A stretch of 64,000 nt of DNA from Cryptomeria japonica (lineage: Eukaryota; Streptophyta; Pinopsida; Cupressales; Cupressaceae): NCBI RefSeq assembly GCF_030272615.1, contig NC_081407.1, positions 437,873,230 to 437,937,229 on the forward strand, in the 5' to 3' direction. The notes below the pieces were generated by a model, which was given only the letters and a program-made list of their open reading frames with translations, made no database searches and was not told the DNA's origin. Position 1 is the stretch's first letter. Each line of letters begins with the position of its first letter. Of the stretch, positions 1 to 9,466 are shown one piece after another. A program made the translations under genes and the position numbers.

Positions 1-1018
1 ATTTTCGCATTTAATCGCGAAGACGTAATTTTCAAACCTATCAAAACACCTTTCTGGAGCTCGCCATCTAACAGGCATGTACTTTGATATGCAAGGATGA
101 CATCTACCAAACGGTTTCTCAAGACGAGTCCCGAGCGAAGAGATATAAATTTCCGAAAACGGCCAACTGGCTTTGTCGACACTGCGGACCTGATGAAGTC
201 AATGTTCTGGCAACACATGATGCCTTTCTCAAAAATATCAAACGACCTCCGTAGGCTCTCAAATTTGGAACATAGGTACCTTTAAGTACATATTAAATCT
301 TTGAATTCTCAGTTCAATCACCCGACTGACGGGATGCAAACGGCGCGCTCACCAAAACGGCTACATTAACTGATCTAACACTGGAAGTGCGGATAACTGA
401 ATTTGATGGCAAAATGAGTCCTTTTGAAAACTGATCAAACGGATTGATAAAAGCTTTAAATTTGAAATGTAGCTCACCATTTATACCAACATTATCCCGG
501 GACAAACATTCTGACATGACGCTCACCAGGACATTTTTACACTTGTGCAAACATCGCAAACTACAAACAGATTTGGCTATGAAAATGGAGCAAACGGATT
601 CATCAAGACTTGAAATTTTGTAGGGTAACTCAATTTTATGCATACAATTGAATCCATTTTGAATTTCTCCATGACGATCAACAGGGAAAAAGATATAAAC
701 ACCCAAAGTAGGCTACTCAATAAAATTTGCACTTGTGCCTAGAATGCACTTTCAGCTCACCCCTTGAAATGGGTACTTGATAAACTTCTCCAAACTGAAT
801 TCTGAAAGTTGCAACACACTAAATAGGCCAAATGAAAGGCGTGGGACATGAATCCCGAGCCTTACCCTCTGAAAATCAACCGGCTCCATTTTACCCCCTT
901 GCTAACTAGGCATTCAAACTGACTTATTTAGGTACTTTTCTGACATGCAGAGCAAAATTTTGAAATAGGCCTATAAACTTGACTCGGCTTTTAAATACTC
1001 CCAACACACAATTCAATA
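1..1018. other. Unclassified non-coding sequence
   Basis: No convincing reading frame. The base composition is less AT-rich than the spacers further right. Two stretches (about 428-484 and 588-640) resemble each other: both contain CAAACGGATT followed by an AAATTTGAAAT-like or GAAATTTTGT-like tract. This suggests an old repeat or the untranslated part of a large retroelement. It cannot be assigned to a family by eye. It ends where LINE A coding remnants begin. Confidence 0.4.
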
Positions 1019-1024
1019 AGAAAC

Positions 1025-2077
1025 TATAGAGCAAAGGAAAACAATACTCTTCTTGCTTTAGACAATAATTTAGTATTAGATTCTTCTACTCCTGTGGAAG
1101 AAAATTTTAAAATTGCAATTAATAAAAATGGATGGGGCAGTTGGAAAAATTGCAAGAAAAGTAAAATTAAAAAAGAATAATAATACTGATATGGCTTCAC
1201 AAGGACAAACAAATTTAACCTCTCAAATGAAGAATTTCATACAAACATGCCTGGAATTAGTTAAGGGGAAACTAATAGAAGAAATTGCAGATGAGGTCAT
1301 GGAGGAAGATAAAGAAGCCTCTCCTCTATCATCCCCTTTACTTTTGGATCCTCTTGATACCCACCCCTCTACCCTAATAAAATCGAAAAGGGCAAGGCCC
1401 AGAGGTAGCACTAACAACAAGAAGAGGAAATCTTTGGCCTCAACTGAAGATAATGATTTAGAGCCTTCTAGCCCTTTCTCTAGCTGGAGAAGGTCTGTTG
1501 GGGTTTTGGAAATAGAGGTGAGAAGAGGATCCATATCTCTTCCTTCCAAGAAATTTGAAAGGCTTATTTCACTAAAATTCATAAAGGGGAAATAAAATCA
1601 TTCTCCCAGAGAGAATGGAAATTCCCCCCAAGTGGACCATTCCTTGTCTCCAACTCTCAAGAGAAAGATGGTCTTTCCTACATAGAGGATATCCCCTTGG
1701 AGATAGAGGCGATTCATGACCTATTTGGAATTTCCTAGCTACAAGAAAAATAAAATGAGGAACTACATCAGGAAAAGTTTGATCTTATTCGGGGCTTGCT
1801 AGGTTCAGAGGATAAAGAAGAAATGGAATTTGAATCTCAAAATAAAGGTGAGAAGTTATGAAAGGAAATGGAAGAAGTAAAGGAAAGTGACACTTTAGGT
1901 ATCTTTCAGGTTTCTTCACAAAAATCCAAACTATATTGTGGTATTTCTCCAGTGAGTAGAAGAGGTCGAAAATCCTTATCAAAACTTAAACAGATTGATG
2001 GAGAAGCATCAGACCAATCAACAATCACTTCAATCTTTAAATCGGGGAAGGGGAAGATCCTTCCCAAGGAAAAATGA
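1025..2077 (+). pseudogene. LINE A ORF1 C-terminal remnant
   Basis: ORF1 of plant L1-type LINEs encodes an RNA-binding chaperone (nucleocapsid-like). Only the basic C-terminal part is seen here: a Lys/Arg-rich patch (residues like KRARPRG and KKRKS around 1390-1435), and near the end a stretch ending in SGKGKILPKEK. Frameshifts split it (about 1113-1595 and 1868-2077), with stops between. No zinc knuckle remains. The stop TGA at 2075-2077 overlaps the ATG of ORF2 at 2074-2076, the same ATGA arrangement seen in LINEs D and E. Assignment rests on position immediately before an endonuclease start and on basic composition. Confidence 0.65.
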
Positions 2078-2154
2078 TTCTCCTAATGTGACATGTTAGG
2101 GGTATTGGTAGCCCTAATAAACAATGCCTTCTTAAGCATTGTATAGCTACCTCA
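2074..2154 (+). pseudogene. LINE A ORF2 start (endonuclease N-terminus), split by E1
   Basis: ORF2 starts with MILL followed by a stop, then HVRGIGSPNKQ, matching the usual plant LINE opening MIxLSWNVRGxxSPxKQ of the apurinic-type endonuclease. The stop replaces the expected Ser-Trp region. Reading halts at 2154, where the E1 LTR begins, and continues at 9467. Confidence 0.75.
2150..2154. repeat. Target-site duplication of E1, left copy
   Basis: The bases cctca immediately precede the E1 5' LTR (TGTTGG). The identical cctca follows the 3' LTR at 9462-9466. Five base pairs is the normal duplication for Ty1/copia integrases. Confidence 0.9.
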
Positions 2155-3574
2155 TGTTGGCATAACTGATGGAGATGATGATGAGATGAGAAGATGATCG
2201 ATAAAGTTGATATGAGGAGATTGCTGGCTTGATGATGATGATATAAATTTAATAGGATGTTTGATGACTTTATTTGTGTTTTCATTTATGGCAACCATGT
2301 TTTTTTAGTCATCTAGGTCATCTAGACCTATCAATAGAGCCTAACCGCTAGTGGAATCAGTTTGACAGCAAAATTGCTAAGTTGTTGTCAACCGGTAAAC
2401 AGGAACAGAGTGATGATCAAGTGGCTGGTACGGATGATTGGAGAAGATTCAAGTGTTGCGGTTCAAAATATATGTTCATAACTTTGGCATGAGTCTGTGA
2501 TTGAAATCGCATCAAGTTTGGTGAGCCATAAAGCACATTTATAATTGACTATTATGAACTCTGTGAAGAAGAATGAATACCGATAATAGATCTTTAACCA
2601 GTAATGATTTAAGGTTTGGTGGTGGATATTGTCATGATCATAACTTAGTGATGACATGTCTTAATCCATGTGTAATGATAAGATGGTATTTGAGCGTGCA
2701 CAAGGATCAGATTTCTTGGGAAACAACAAAGTGCTTAGAAGAATGAAACAAGGGTTTGATTTCTTATCAAATTGATGTGCAATGATCATTCAACGATAGG
2801 AATCATCTAGAAATTTTTTGTAATGATCTGTAATGTATTTTGGCAGAGTGTTTTGCCACACTAAATGTAAATTCATTATATCTTATTGATGTAATTAGGG
2901 TTTGTAGCCGCCCTAACTGAAAAGTGTATTTAGAGCTAGTTGGAGAAGAGATTGTCTATCAGTAGTTTGAGAAGAAGGTGTTGTCGAACCAGTTTGAAGT
3001 GTTTGCGTGTGTGTAGCAGAGTTGTGTTGAAAAGGATATGTACTAGCAAGCAAGGAAGTGTTGTAATCATATCATTTGCCCTGTTGTTCCCTAACAGTTA
3101 CAATAGTTTGAAACTCCTTGACCAGGTAGATCCTAACGAGTCTTATATTGTAAATCCCTTCACTGGGTGGATCATTAACTTGAGTTTGAAATCCTCTAGC
3201 AAGGTTACTCTTAATAGGGTAGAGCTCCTAACAGGGCTGAGGCAAAATCCCTTGATCGAGTGACTCCTAACAGGGTTTGCTCTTAACCGGGCATATTGTA
3301 AGCTCTTAATCGAGCTAGGCCTTTAACCGAGTGCATTCCAAAAGAGTGAAAATATTTTGTGGGTGTTAATTCCCACAATGGTTTTTCTCAGTTGGGTTTC
3401 CACATGAAAAATCATTGTGTTATGGTTTGCATGCTTTGTTGGATGTTTGCTTATGTAATTATATTTCTTGCATGCTTATTGCTTTTCAAGTTGGTGAAAG
3501 TAGTTATCAGATTTATTAAGTTTTTGCTTACACTGATTCACCTCCCTCCCTCTCAATGCCTTATAAGTTTATCA
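2155..3574 (+). repeat. E1 5' LTR
   Basis: 1,420 bp, beginning TGTTGGCATAAC and ending TTTATCA, directly before the primer-binding site. Its 3' third (about 3083-3330) contains a series of ~12-bp imperfect dyads such as CTCCTAACAGGG, CTCTTAATCGAG and CCTCTAGCAAGG, spaced by 3-20 bases. It also contains ACCGGT hexamers (for example near 2390). The 107-codon ORF at 2940-3263 is repeated in the other LTR only because LTRs are duplicates; it is not a gene. Confidence 0.95.
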
Positions 3575-3576
3575 AT

Positions 3577-3588
3577 TGGTATCAGAGC
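3577..3588 (+). other. E1 primer-binding site (initiator tRNA-Met)
   Basis: TGGTATCAGAGC lies two bases after the 5' LTR. It is the classic sequence complementary to the 3' end of plant initiator methionine tRNA, used to prime minus-strand DNA synthesis in copia elements. Confidence 0.95.
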
Positions 3589-3636
3589 CTAATTCCCTTA
3601 AGGCTTAACCACTTGGTAAGGATCTCTAAGGCTAAC

Positions 3637-4944
3637 ATGGAGGAAGGTTCAATGAGTTATAGAGAGCTTTCAAATAGGCTTGCCGAATCTGAAGAAGCCT
3701 TGGTGAACTAAAGGTCAAGTAGAAAGCTTCATTGGCTAAGAGAAGAGAGTTGGTTGAGCAGTTGATGGAACTTAGTGAAAATAGTTCATCTGAGGAAGCA
3801 AACATTGATGCCTTGTCTAATGAGGTGGAAAAGTTGAATGATGAAAAGTCAAATCTAAGGAGAGAGTTGGAAGCCCTTACCATCAAGATGAGCCAATAGT
3901 TGGAAGCTAGAAGGACAGCTAAAGACACAATAAGAGATAAGGAGAATGAGATCGTTAAGCTGAACCGAGAGATTGGTACCTTGCATGCACATCTTCATGA
4001 GGAAAAAGAGGAAAAAGAGGAAATACAAGTTGATCTAGACATGGCTATGTCTCTTAAAGAAAGTCTCACAAAGAAGAATGAGGAGCTTACTAAGGAGTTG
4101 GCTGATGCAAATGAGTTACTAGCTAAATTCAAAAAGAGCACTACTATGCTTGATGAGGAGATTCAGACACAAAGGCAGAACAAAGATACACATGGCTTGG
4201 GATACACAACCTTTGAACAAGGAGAGCCATCCAGGTACCAAGGACAACATGCATGAAGTCAAATCTGCACCAAAGACCAAGAAGAACATCGGTAAGAGAA
4301 CCTACAAACCTATATGTTTTAACTGTCATAAGGTAGGTCATACTACAAATGTTTGTAGAAGTAGATCCAACACTTTTGATGGATATAGACCTAATACATA
4401 TGAAGGATATAAGTCTAGTACTTTTGATGGATATTGCTTCAATTGCAACAATTATGGGCATAGAGCTGTTGAGTGCAGCTCAAGAGTGAACAATTAGAGA
4501 TCTTACATGGGTTAGAGGTCTAATGGTGAATGTCAGAGATCTTACAATGACCGAAGGAACCCTGCTTGGCAGAGACCTTATGTGAACCGATCTAGTCCAT
4601 ATGAAATGGAGAATAGATGGAATGTGACATGTTCAATCTATCACAACTATGGTCATGTGGCTATGAATTGTCGAAGAAGAACTAATAGAGGCAATGCTGG
4701 ACCCTAAAGAGCATCTGGAATGGCATGTTTCCACTGTCACAAACCAACACACATTGCAAGGTTTTGTAGAGCTAGAATGAACAAATTGGTTAATCAGTAT
4801 GTTGACTGGAAAGGAAAGAAGAAGATAGATGTGGAAGAAACCAAAAGTGAGATGAATAAGATATGGAGGAAGAAAAGTGAGGAGAAACCATCGAAGGACT
4901 CCAATTCTTCACCTGGTGTGGAGAATCCCTCACCGGAAAACTAA
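3637..4944 (+). pseudogene. E1 gag: coiled coil plus four zinc-knuckle positions
   Basis: Starts at the first ATG after the primer-binding site (MEEGSMSYREL). It is strongly homologous to the E2 gag (both share a run like SLAKRRE, then ENSSS-EA and LRRELE). The first ~180 codons are a Glu/Lys/Leu-rich coiled coil. Four zinc-knuckle positions follow: CFNCHKVGHTTNVC, CFNCNNYGHRAVEC, a damaged third (CSIYHNYGHVAMNC) and CFHCHKPTHIARFC. Stops at about 3709 and 3898 and at least two frameshifts make it non-functional. The UBN2-like N-terminal gag domain usual in copia is not seen. Gag packages element RNA in cytoplasmic particles. Confidence 0.85.
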
Positions 4945-5361
4945 TCTATGTATGAAGCTTAGGAGGAGCATATTGTTAGATCTAATTTTGGACCCCCTAA
5001 ATGGTGTACGGTAAGTCAAATCTGCATGTTTTGATGCAATATGATGTTATGAAGTGATTTTGAACCGGTTACATCTCAAACCAGTAAATTGGATGTGATA
5101 TGTGAACCGGTAGCAAGTTCTAGGGTTGAAAGGTGATTAGGGTATGTTCAACCAATTTAGCATTAAATGTTGTTGGTAAAAGGCAAATAAAAAGGTATTT
5201 AATAGTCTCATTTTTCACTTAGCATTTTTGAGAGCACATTTGGAGAGTGACAGGAACTTATAAGAGCATTTGATTGCTACTTTGGTGAAGTTGATAGCAG
5301 ATTGTGAAGATTTGTGGAAAAGTAAATCAGTGGAAGAGCATTCAGACCATAAACCCTAGTT
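4945..5361 (+). other. E1 untranslated stretch between gag and pol, shared with E2
   Basis: About 400 bases without an open frame, sitting where protease and the integrase N-terminus should be. Several blocks match the stretch after the E2 gag (reverse strand 44940-44480) in the same order: AAGCTTAGG(A/G)GGA(A/G)CA, an AACCAGTA block, a TTAGGGT block, then an AAAAGG..ATTT block followed by CA.TTTTCACTTA. It ends abruptly around 5361, where integrase homology starts. It looks like the leader of an E2-type second cistron retained after recombination. Confidence 0.65.
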
Positions 5362-7725
5362 GCGAGGAAGTCTGATGCTTTCAGTAAGTTTAAGGCATTC
5401 AAAGCCTTAGTGGAGAACGAAACCAGTAAGAACCTAAAGTGTCTGACATCTGACCGGGGTGGAGAATTCACATCAGCTGAATTTGTAAAATATTGTGATG
5501 AGAATGGAATCAAGAGACAACTATCTGCACCAAGGACACCACAACATAATGAGATTGTAGAAAGGAGAAACCGAACCATAGTTGAAGCAACAAGAACAAT
5601 GTTGATGCAAGGGGATGTACCTAAAATGTTTTAGAGAGAAGCAGTTAGCACTGCAGTATACACAATGAATTGGATATTGGTCAAGAAAATTAGTGACAAA
5701 ACTTCTTATGAATTAGGGTATGGTCGTAATCCTAATGTTATTTATTTCAAAGTCTTTGGTAGCAGGTGTTACATAAAAAGAGATGAGTATACCGGAAAGT
5801 TTGATCCTAAAAGTGATGAAGGAACTTTCCTTGGTTATTCAACTAAGAGCAAAGCATTCAAGTGCTTTAACAAAATAACCAAGAAGATTGTGGAAAGTGT
5901 TAATGTGAAAGTTGATGAGTATTCTAACAAATCTGATGATACCAACAAGTCTGATGTAGTAGATGAACAAAAGATAGTGATCATTGAACCGGAAGTTCAA
6001 AATGATGTTGAGTATAACAGCATGGAGGATACCGCTCAATCAGTGGAAGAAGAAGAACAAGAAGAAACTTCTATACTGGAACCGGTTATACCTAGATATG
6101 TAAGGTTGAATCACTCTGCAGATCAGATAATTGGAGACAAGAATGTTGGAGTACAAACAAGAAGAAAGATCAAAGAAAGTGCTTGCCTGATTTCCACAAT
6201 TGAACCTAAGACAGTGAGGGAAGATCTCAAGGATGATGATTGGATAAAGGCTATGAATGAGGAGCTTGATCAAATAGAGAAGAACAACACTTGGTCACTT
6301 GTACCCAGACCGGCTGATAAAAATGTGATTGGTACTAAGTGGGTGCTTAGGAACAAATTGAATGAAGATGGTGAAGTGGTTAGGAACAAGGCTAGAGTAG
6401 TCTGCAAAGGATATGCACAAGAAGAAGGTGAGGATTATGGAGAAACCTTTGCACCTGTTGCTAGACTTGAAGGAGTAAGAATGCTACTTGCATTTGTAGC
6501 ATTCAAGGGATTCAAGGTATACCAAATGGATGTCAAGTCTTCATTTAATAATGGAATTCTAGAAGAAGAGGTTTACATTAAACAATTGGATGGGTTTGCA
6601 TTGACTGAAGTTAAGGACATGATGTGCAAACTTCATAAAGCTTTATATGGGTTAAAGAAATCTCAAAGAGCATGGCATGAGAGACTCCATTCACACCTGA
6701 TAAAGATTGGATTTCAAATAATTGATGAGGACAACAACATTTACTTAAAGACAGAAGGAGACAAGTTATTGATTGCAGAAGTGTTTGTAGATGATATCAT
6801 ATTTGGAGGAGATGATGAAACGAGTTTAACTTTTGCAGAAGAAATGAAAAAAGAATTTAAAATGTCTTTCATAGGCGAAATCAAAATTTTCATTAGTTTG
6901 CAGGTCCAACAAATGAAACGAGGAATCTTTATCAGCCAGTTCAAATATGTGAAGGAGGTATTGAAAACCTTTGGAATGGAAGACTCTAAACTAGTTGGAA
7001 CCCCTATGGTTACTAGTTGCATATTATCTAGGGAAGATGATTCAGAACCAGTGGATGAAACTGAGTATAGATCAATGATTGGTAAACTACACTATGTTGT
7101 TCATAGCAAACCGGACATTGCTCATACATTTGGTATAGTGGCTAGATTTCAGAAAAATCCTAAAGAGGCTCATATGGTGGCAGTGAAGAGAATTTTCAGG
7201 TATCTTAGAGGAACTATTAATTATGGATTATGGTATCCATACAAAGGAAACTTCTGTTTGTAGGTGTTCACAAATATTGATTGGACGGGTAATATAGATG
7301 ACTAGAAGAGCACAACCAGTGGTGCATTCTTTCTAGGAGGAAGACTGGTATCTTGGACTAGTAAGAAACAAAGTTGCATTTCTCAGTCTACAATAGAAGC
7401 AAAGTATGTGGCTGCATCTATGAACTGTACTCAAGTAATATGGGTGATACATGTATTAGAAGAATTTAAGGAGACTATGACACAACTGATGGTCATATAT
7501 TGTGATAATACAAGTGTAATAAACATTTCAAAAAATCTTGAATTGTATGCTAGAACAAAGCATATTGAACTGAAGTATCATTATCTGAGAGAAAGAGTGC
7601 AGGAAAAGAAAGTCAGGATAGATCATGTGTGAAGCAAGGAGAAGTTGGTTGACATCTTCACTAAGCCATTGCCTAAAGAAACCTTTGAGTATCTCATAGG
7701 CAAGATAGGGGTTATACCCCTATAG
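5362..7725 (+). pseudogene. E1 pol: integrase C-half, reverse transcriptase, RNase H
   Basis: One reading frame (frame 1) runs throughout, broken by four stops: 5632 (Trp expected, FWREAV), 7261 (Gln expected), the TAG near 7303 (DDW expected) and 7630 (CGA-like). Integrase keeps TSDRGGEF (second Asp) and ERRNR with the catalytic Glu, but lacks the HHCC zinc domain and first Asp. The GAG-pre-integrase region is also absent. Reverse transcriptase (about 6235-6960) shows [23 protein letters not shown] and VFVDDIIF, where FVDD replaces the usual YVDD. RNase H (about 7262-7725) has FTNIDW, STIEAKYVA, YCDNTS and RTKHIELKYH. The pol lacks protease and could not integrate by itself. Confidence 0.92.
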
Positions 7726-8036
7726 GAGATCAACTAAGATGATGTTGCAGCATCAATCCAGTCGACTAATTGAAGATCTTTCACTATGGATTGATGAGAA
7801 AAGGGCTACTCCTCAGGGGGGGCAGTAGAGATGAAGAAAACAATTGCAGCAGAAGATGAATTTGACACTTTGCACCTTTGGCATTATCGTCAAAGGGGGA
7901 GAAGAAAAGTAAAAAGGGAGAAGAACAGTGAAGAGCAGAAAGAGAAGAACTGATAAAGGGAAACGAACAGTACAACAATCATAACAGTTAGAGTTCCAGT
8001 TTTGCATAGTGAGATTTTGGTGTTTCCATCAATGCC

Positions 8037-8048
8037 AAAGGGGGAGAT
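8037..8048 (+). other. E1 polypurine tract
   Basis: AAAGGGGGAGAT lies immediately upstream of the 3' LTR start (TGTTGG at 8049). It is the plus-strand priming site. The same tract occurs in E2 next to its 3' LTR. Confidence 0.9.
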
Positions 8049-9461
8049 TGTTGGCATAACTAATGAAGATGATGATGAGATGAGAAGATGATTGGTAAAG
8101 TTGATATGAGGAGATTGTTGGCTTGATGATGATGATATAATTGTAATAGGATGTTTGATGACTTTATTTGTGTTATCATTTATGGCAACCATGTTTGTTT
8201 AGTCATCTAGGTCATCTAGACCTACTAGTAGAGCCTAACCAATAGTGGAATCAATTTGACAACAAAACTGCTAAGTTGTTGTCAATCGGTAAACATGAAC
8301 AAAGTGATGATCAATTGACTGGTACAAATGATTGGAGAAGATTCAGGTGTTGGGGTTCAGAATATATGTTCATAACATTGGCATGAGTCTGTGATTGAAA
8401 TCGTATCAAGTTTAGTGAACCAAAAAACATATTTATAATTGATTGTTATGAACTCTATGAAGAAGAATGAATACCGGTAACAAATCTTTAACCGGTAATA
8501 ATTTAAGGTTTGGCAGTGGATCTTATCATGATCATAACTTAGTGATGACGTGTCTTAATCTGTGTGTAATGATAAGATGGTATTTGAGCTCGTACGAGGA
8601 TCAAATTTCTTAGGAAACAACAAAGTGCTTAGAAGAATGAAACAAGGGTTTGATTGCTTATCAAATCAATGTGCAGTGATCATTCAACGACGAAAATCAT
8701 CTAGAAATTTGTTGTAATGATCTGTAATGTATTTTGGCAGAGTGTTTTGTCATGCTAAATGTAAATTCATTGTATCTTGTTGATGTAATTAGGGTTTGTA
8801 GCCACCCTAAGTGAAAAGTGTATTTAGGGCTAGTTGGAGAAGAGATTGTGTGTCGGTAGTTTGAGAAGAAGGTGTTGTCGAACCAGTTTGAAGTGTCTGC
8901 GTGTGTGTAGCAGAGTTGTGCTGAAACGGATTTATACTAGAAAGCAAGGAAGTGATGTAATCAGATCATTTTCCATGTTGTTCCCTAACAGTTACAGTAG
9001 TTTGAAATCCCTTAACCAGGTAGATCCTAACAGGTCTTATATTGTAAATCCCTTCACAGGGTGGCTTATTAACTTGAGTTTGAAATCCTCTAACAAGGTT
9101 ACTCTTAGCAAGGTAGAGCTCCTAACAGGGTTGAGGCAAAATCCCTTGACCGAGTGACTCCTAATAGGGTTTGCTCTTAACCGGGCATTTTGTAAGCTCT
9201 TAAGCAGGCTAGACCTTTAATCGGACACATTCCAAAAGAGTGCAAATATTTTGTGGGTGCTAATTCCCACCGTGGTTTTTCCCAATTGGGTTTCCACATG
9301 AAAAATAAAGTGTTATGGTTTGCATGCTTTGTTGGATGTTTGCTTATGTGATTATATTTCTTGCATGCTTATTGATTTTCAAGTTGGTGAAATTAGTTAT
9401 CAGATTTATTAAGTTTTTGCTTGCATTGATTCATCCCCCCCAGTGCCTTATAAGTTTATCA
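8049..9461 (+). repeat. E1 3' LTR
   Basis: 1,413 bp, homologous over its full length to 2155-3574. Begins TGTTGGCATAAC and ends TTTATCA before cctca. The same series of short dyads is present at about 8985-9225, with different substitutions in individual arms. Confidence 0.95.
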
Positions 9462-9466
9462 CCTCA
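9462..9466. repeat. Target-site duplication of E1, right copy
   Basis: cctca, identical to 2150-2154. LINE A endonuclease reading continues directly after it. Confidence 0.9.

Larger units (their letters stand above)
1019..2154 (+). mobile_element. LINE A, 5' segment (ORF1 tail and ORF2 start)
   Basis: This is the left part of a non-LTR retrotransposon whose right part resumes at 9462. It holds the C-terminal coding region of ORF1 and the first ~27 codons of ORF2. The element is interrupted at 2154/2155 by the LTR element E1. The duplicated 5-bp cctca (2150-2154 and 9462-9466) marks E1's insertion site, so removing E1 restores a continuous endonuclease reading. The true 5' end is not visible; the 5' half of ORF1 is missing or unrecognisable. 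Confidence 0.8.
2155..9461 (+). mobile_element. E1, Ty1/copia-type LTR retrotransposon (degenerate)
   Basis: This is a complete LTR-to-LTR element of 7,307 bp inserted in LINE A. In order: 5' LTR (2155-3574), primer-binding site complementary to initiator tRNA-Met (3577-3588), broken gag with zinc knuckles, an untranslated stretch, partial integrase, reverse transcriptase, RNase H, polypurine tract and 3' LTR (8049-9461). The domain order integrase before reverse transcriptase defines copia. Protease, the integrase zinc-binding part and the first integrase Asp are absent. I count about nine differences between the LTRs in their first ~170 bases, so the insertion is not recent. Confidence 0.95.

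Noticed and set aside
314-706. 130-codon reverse-strand frame
   Set aside because: No motif, and the sequence shows internal repeat-like similarity; probably chance.
2940-3263. 107-codon ORF, repeated at 8834-9157
   Set aside because: Both copies lie inside the two LTRs of E1; their similarity comes from LTR duplication, and the frame is made of the short dyad repeats.
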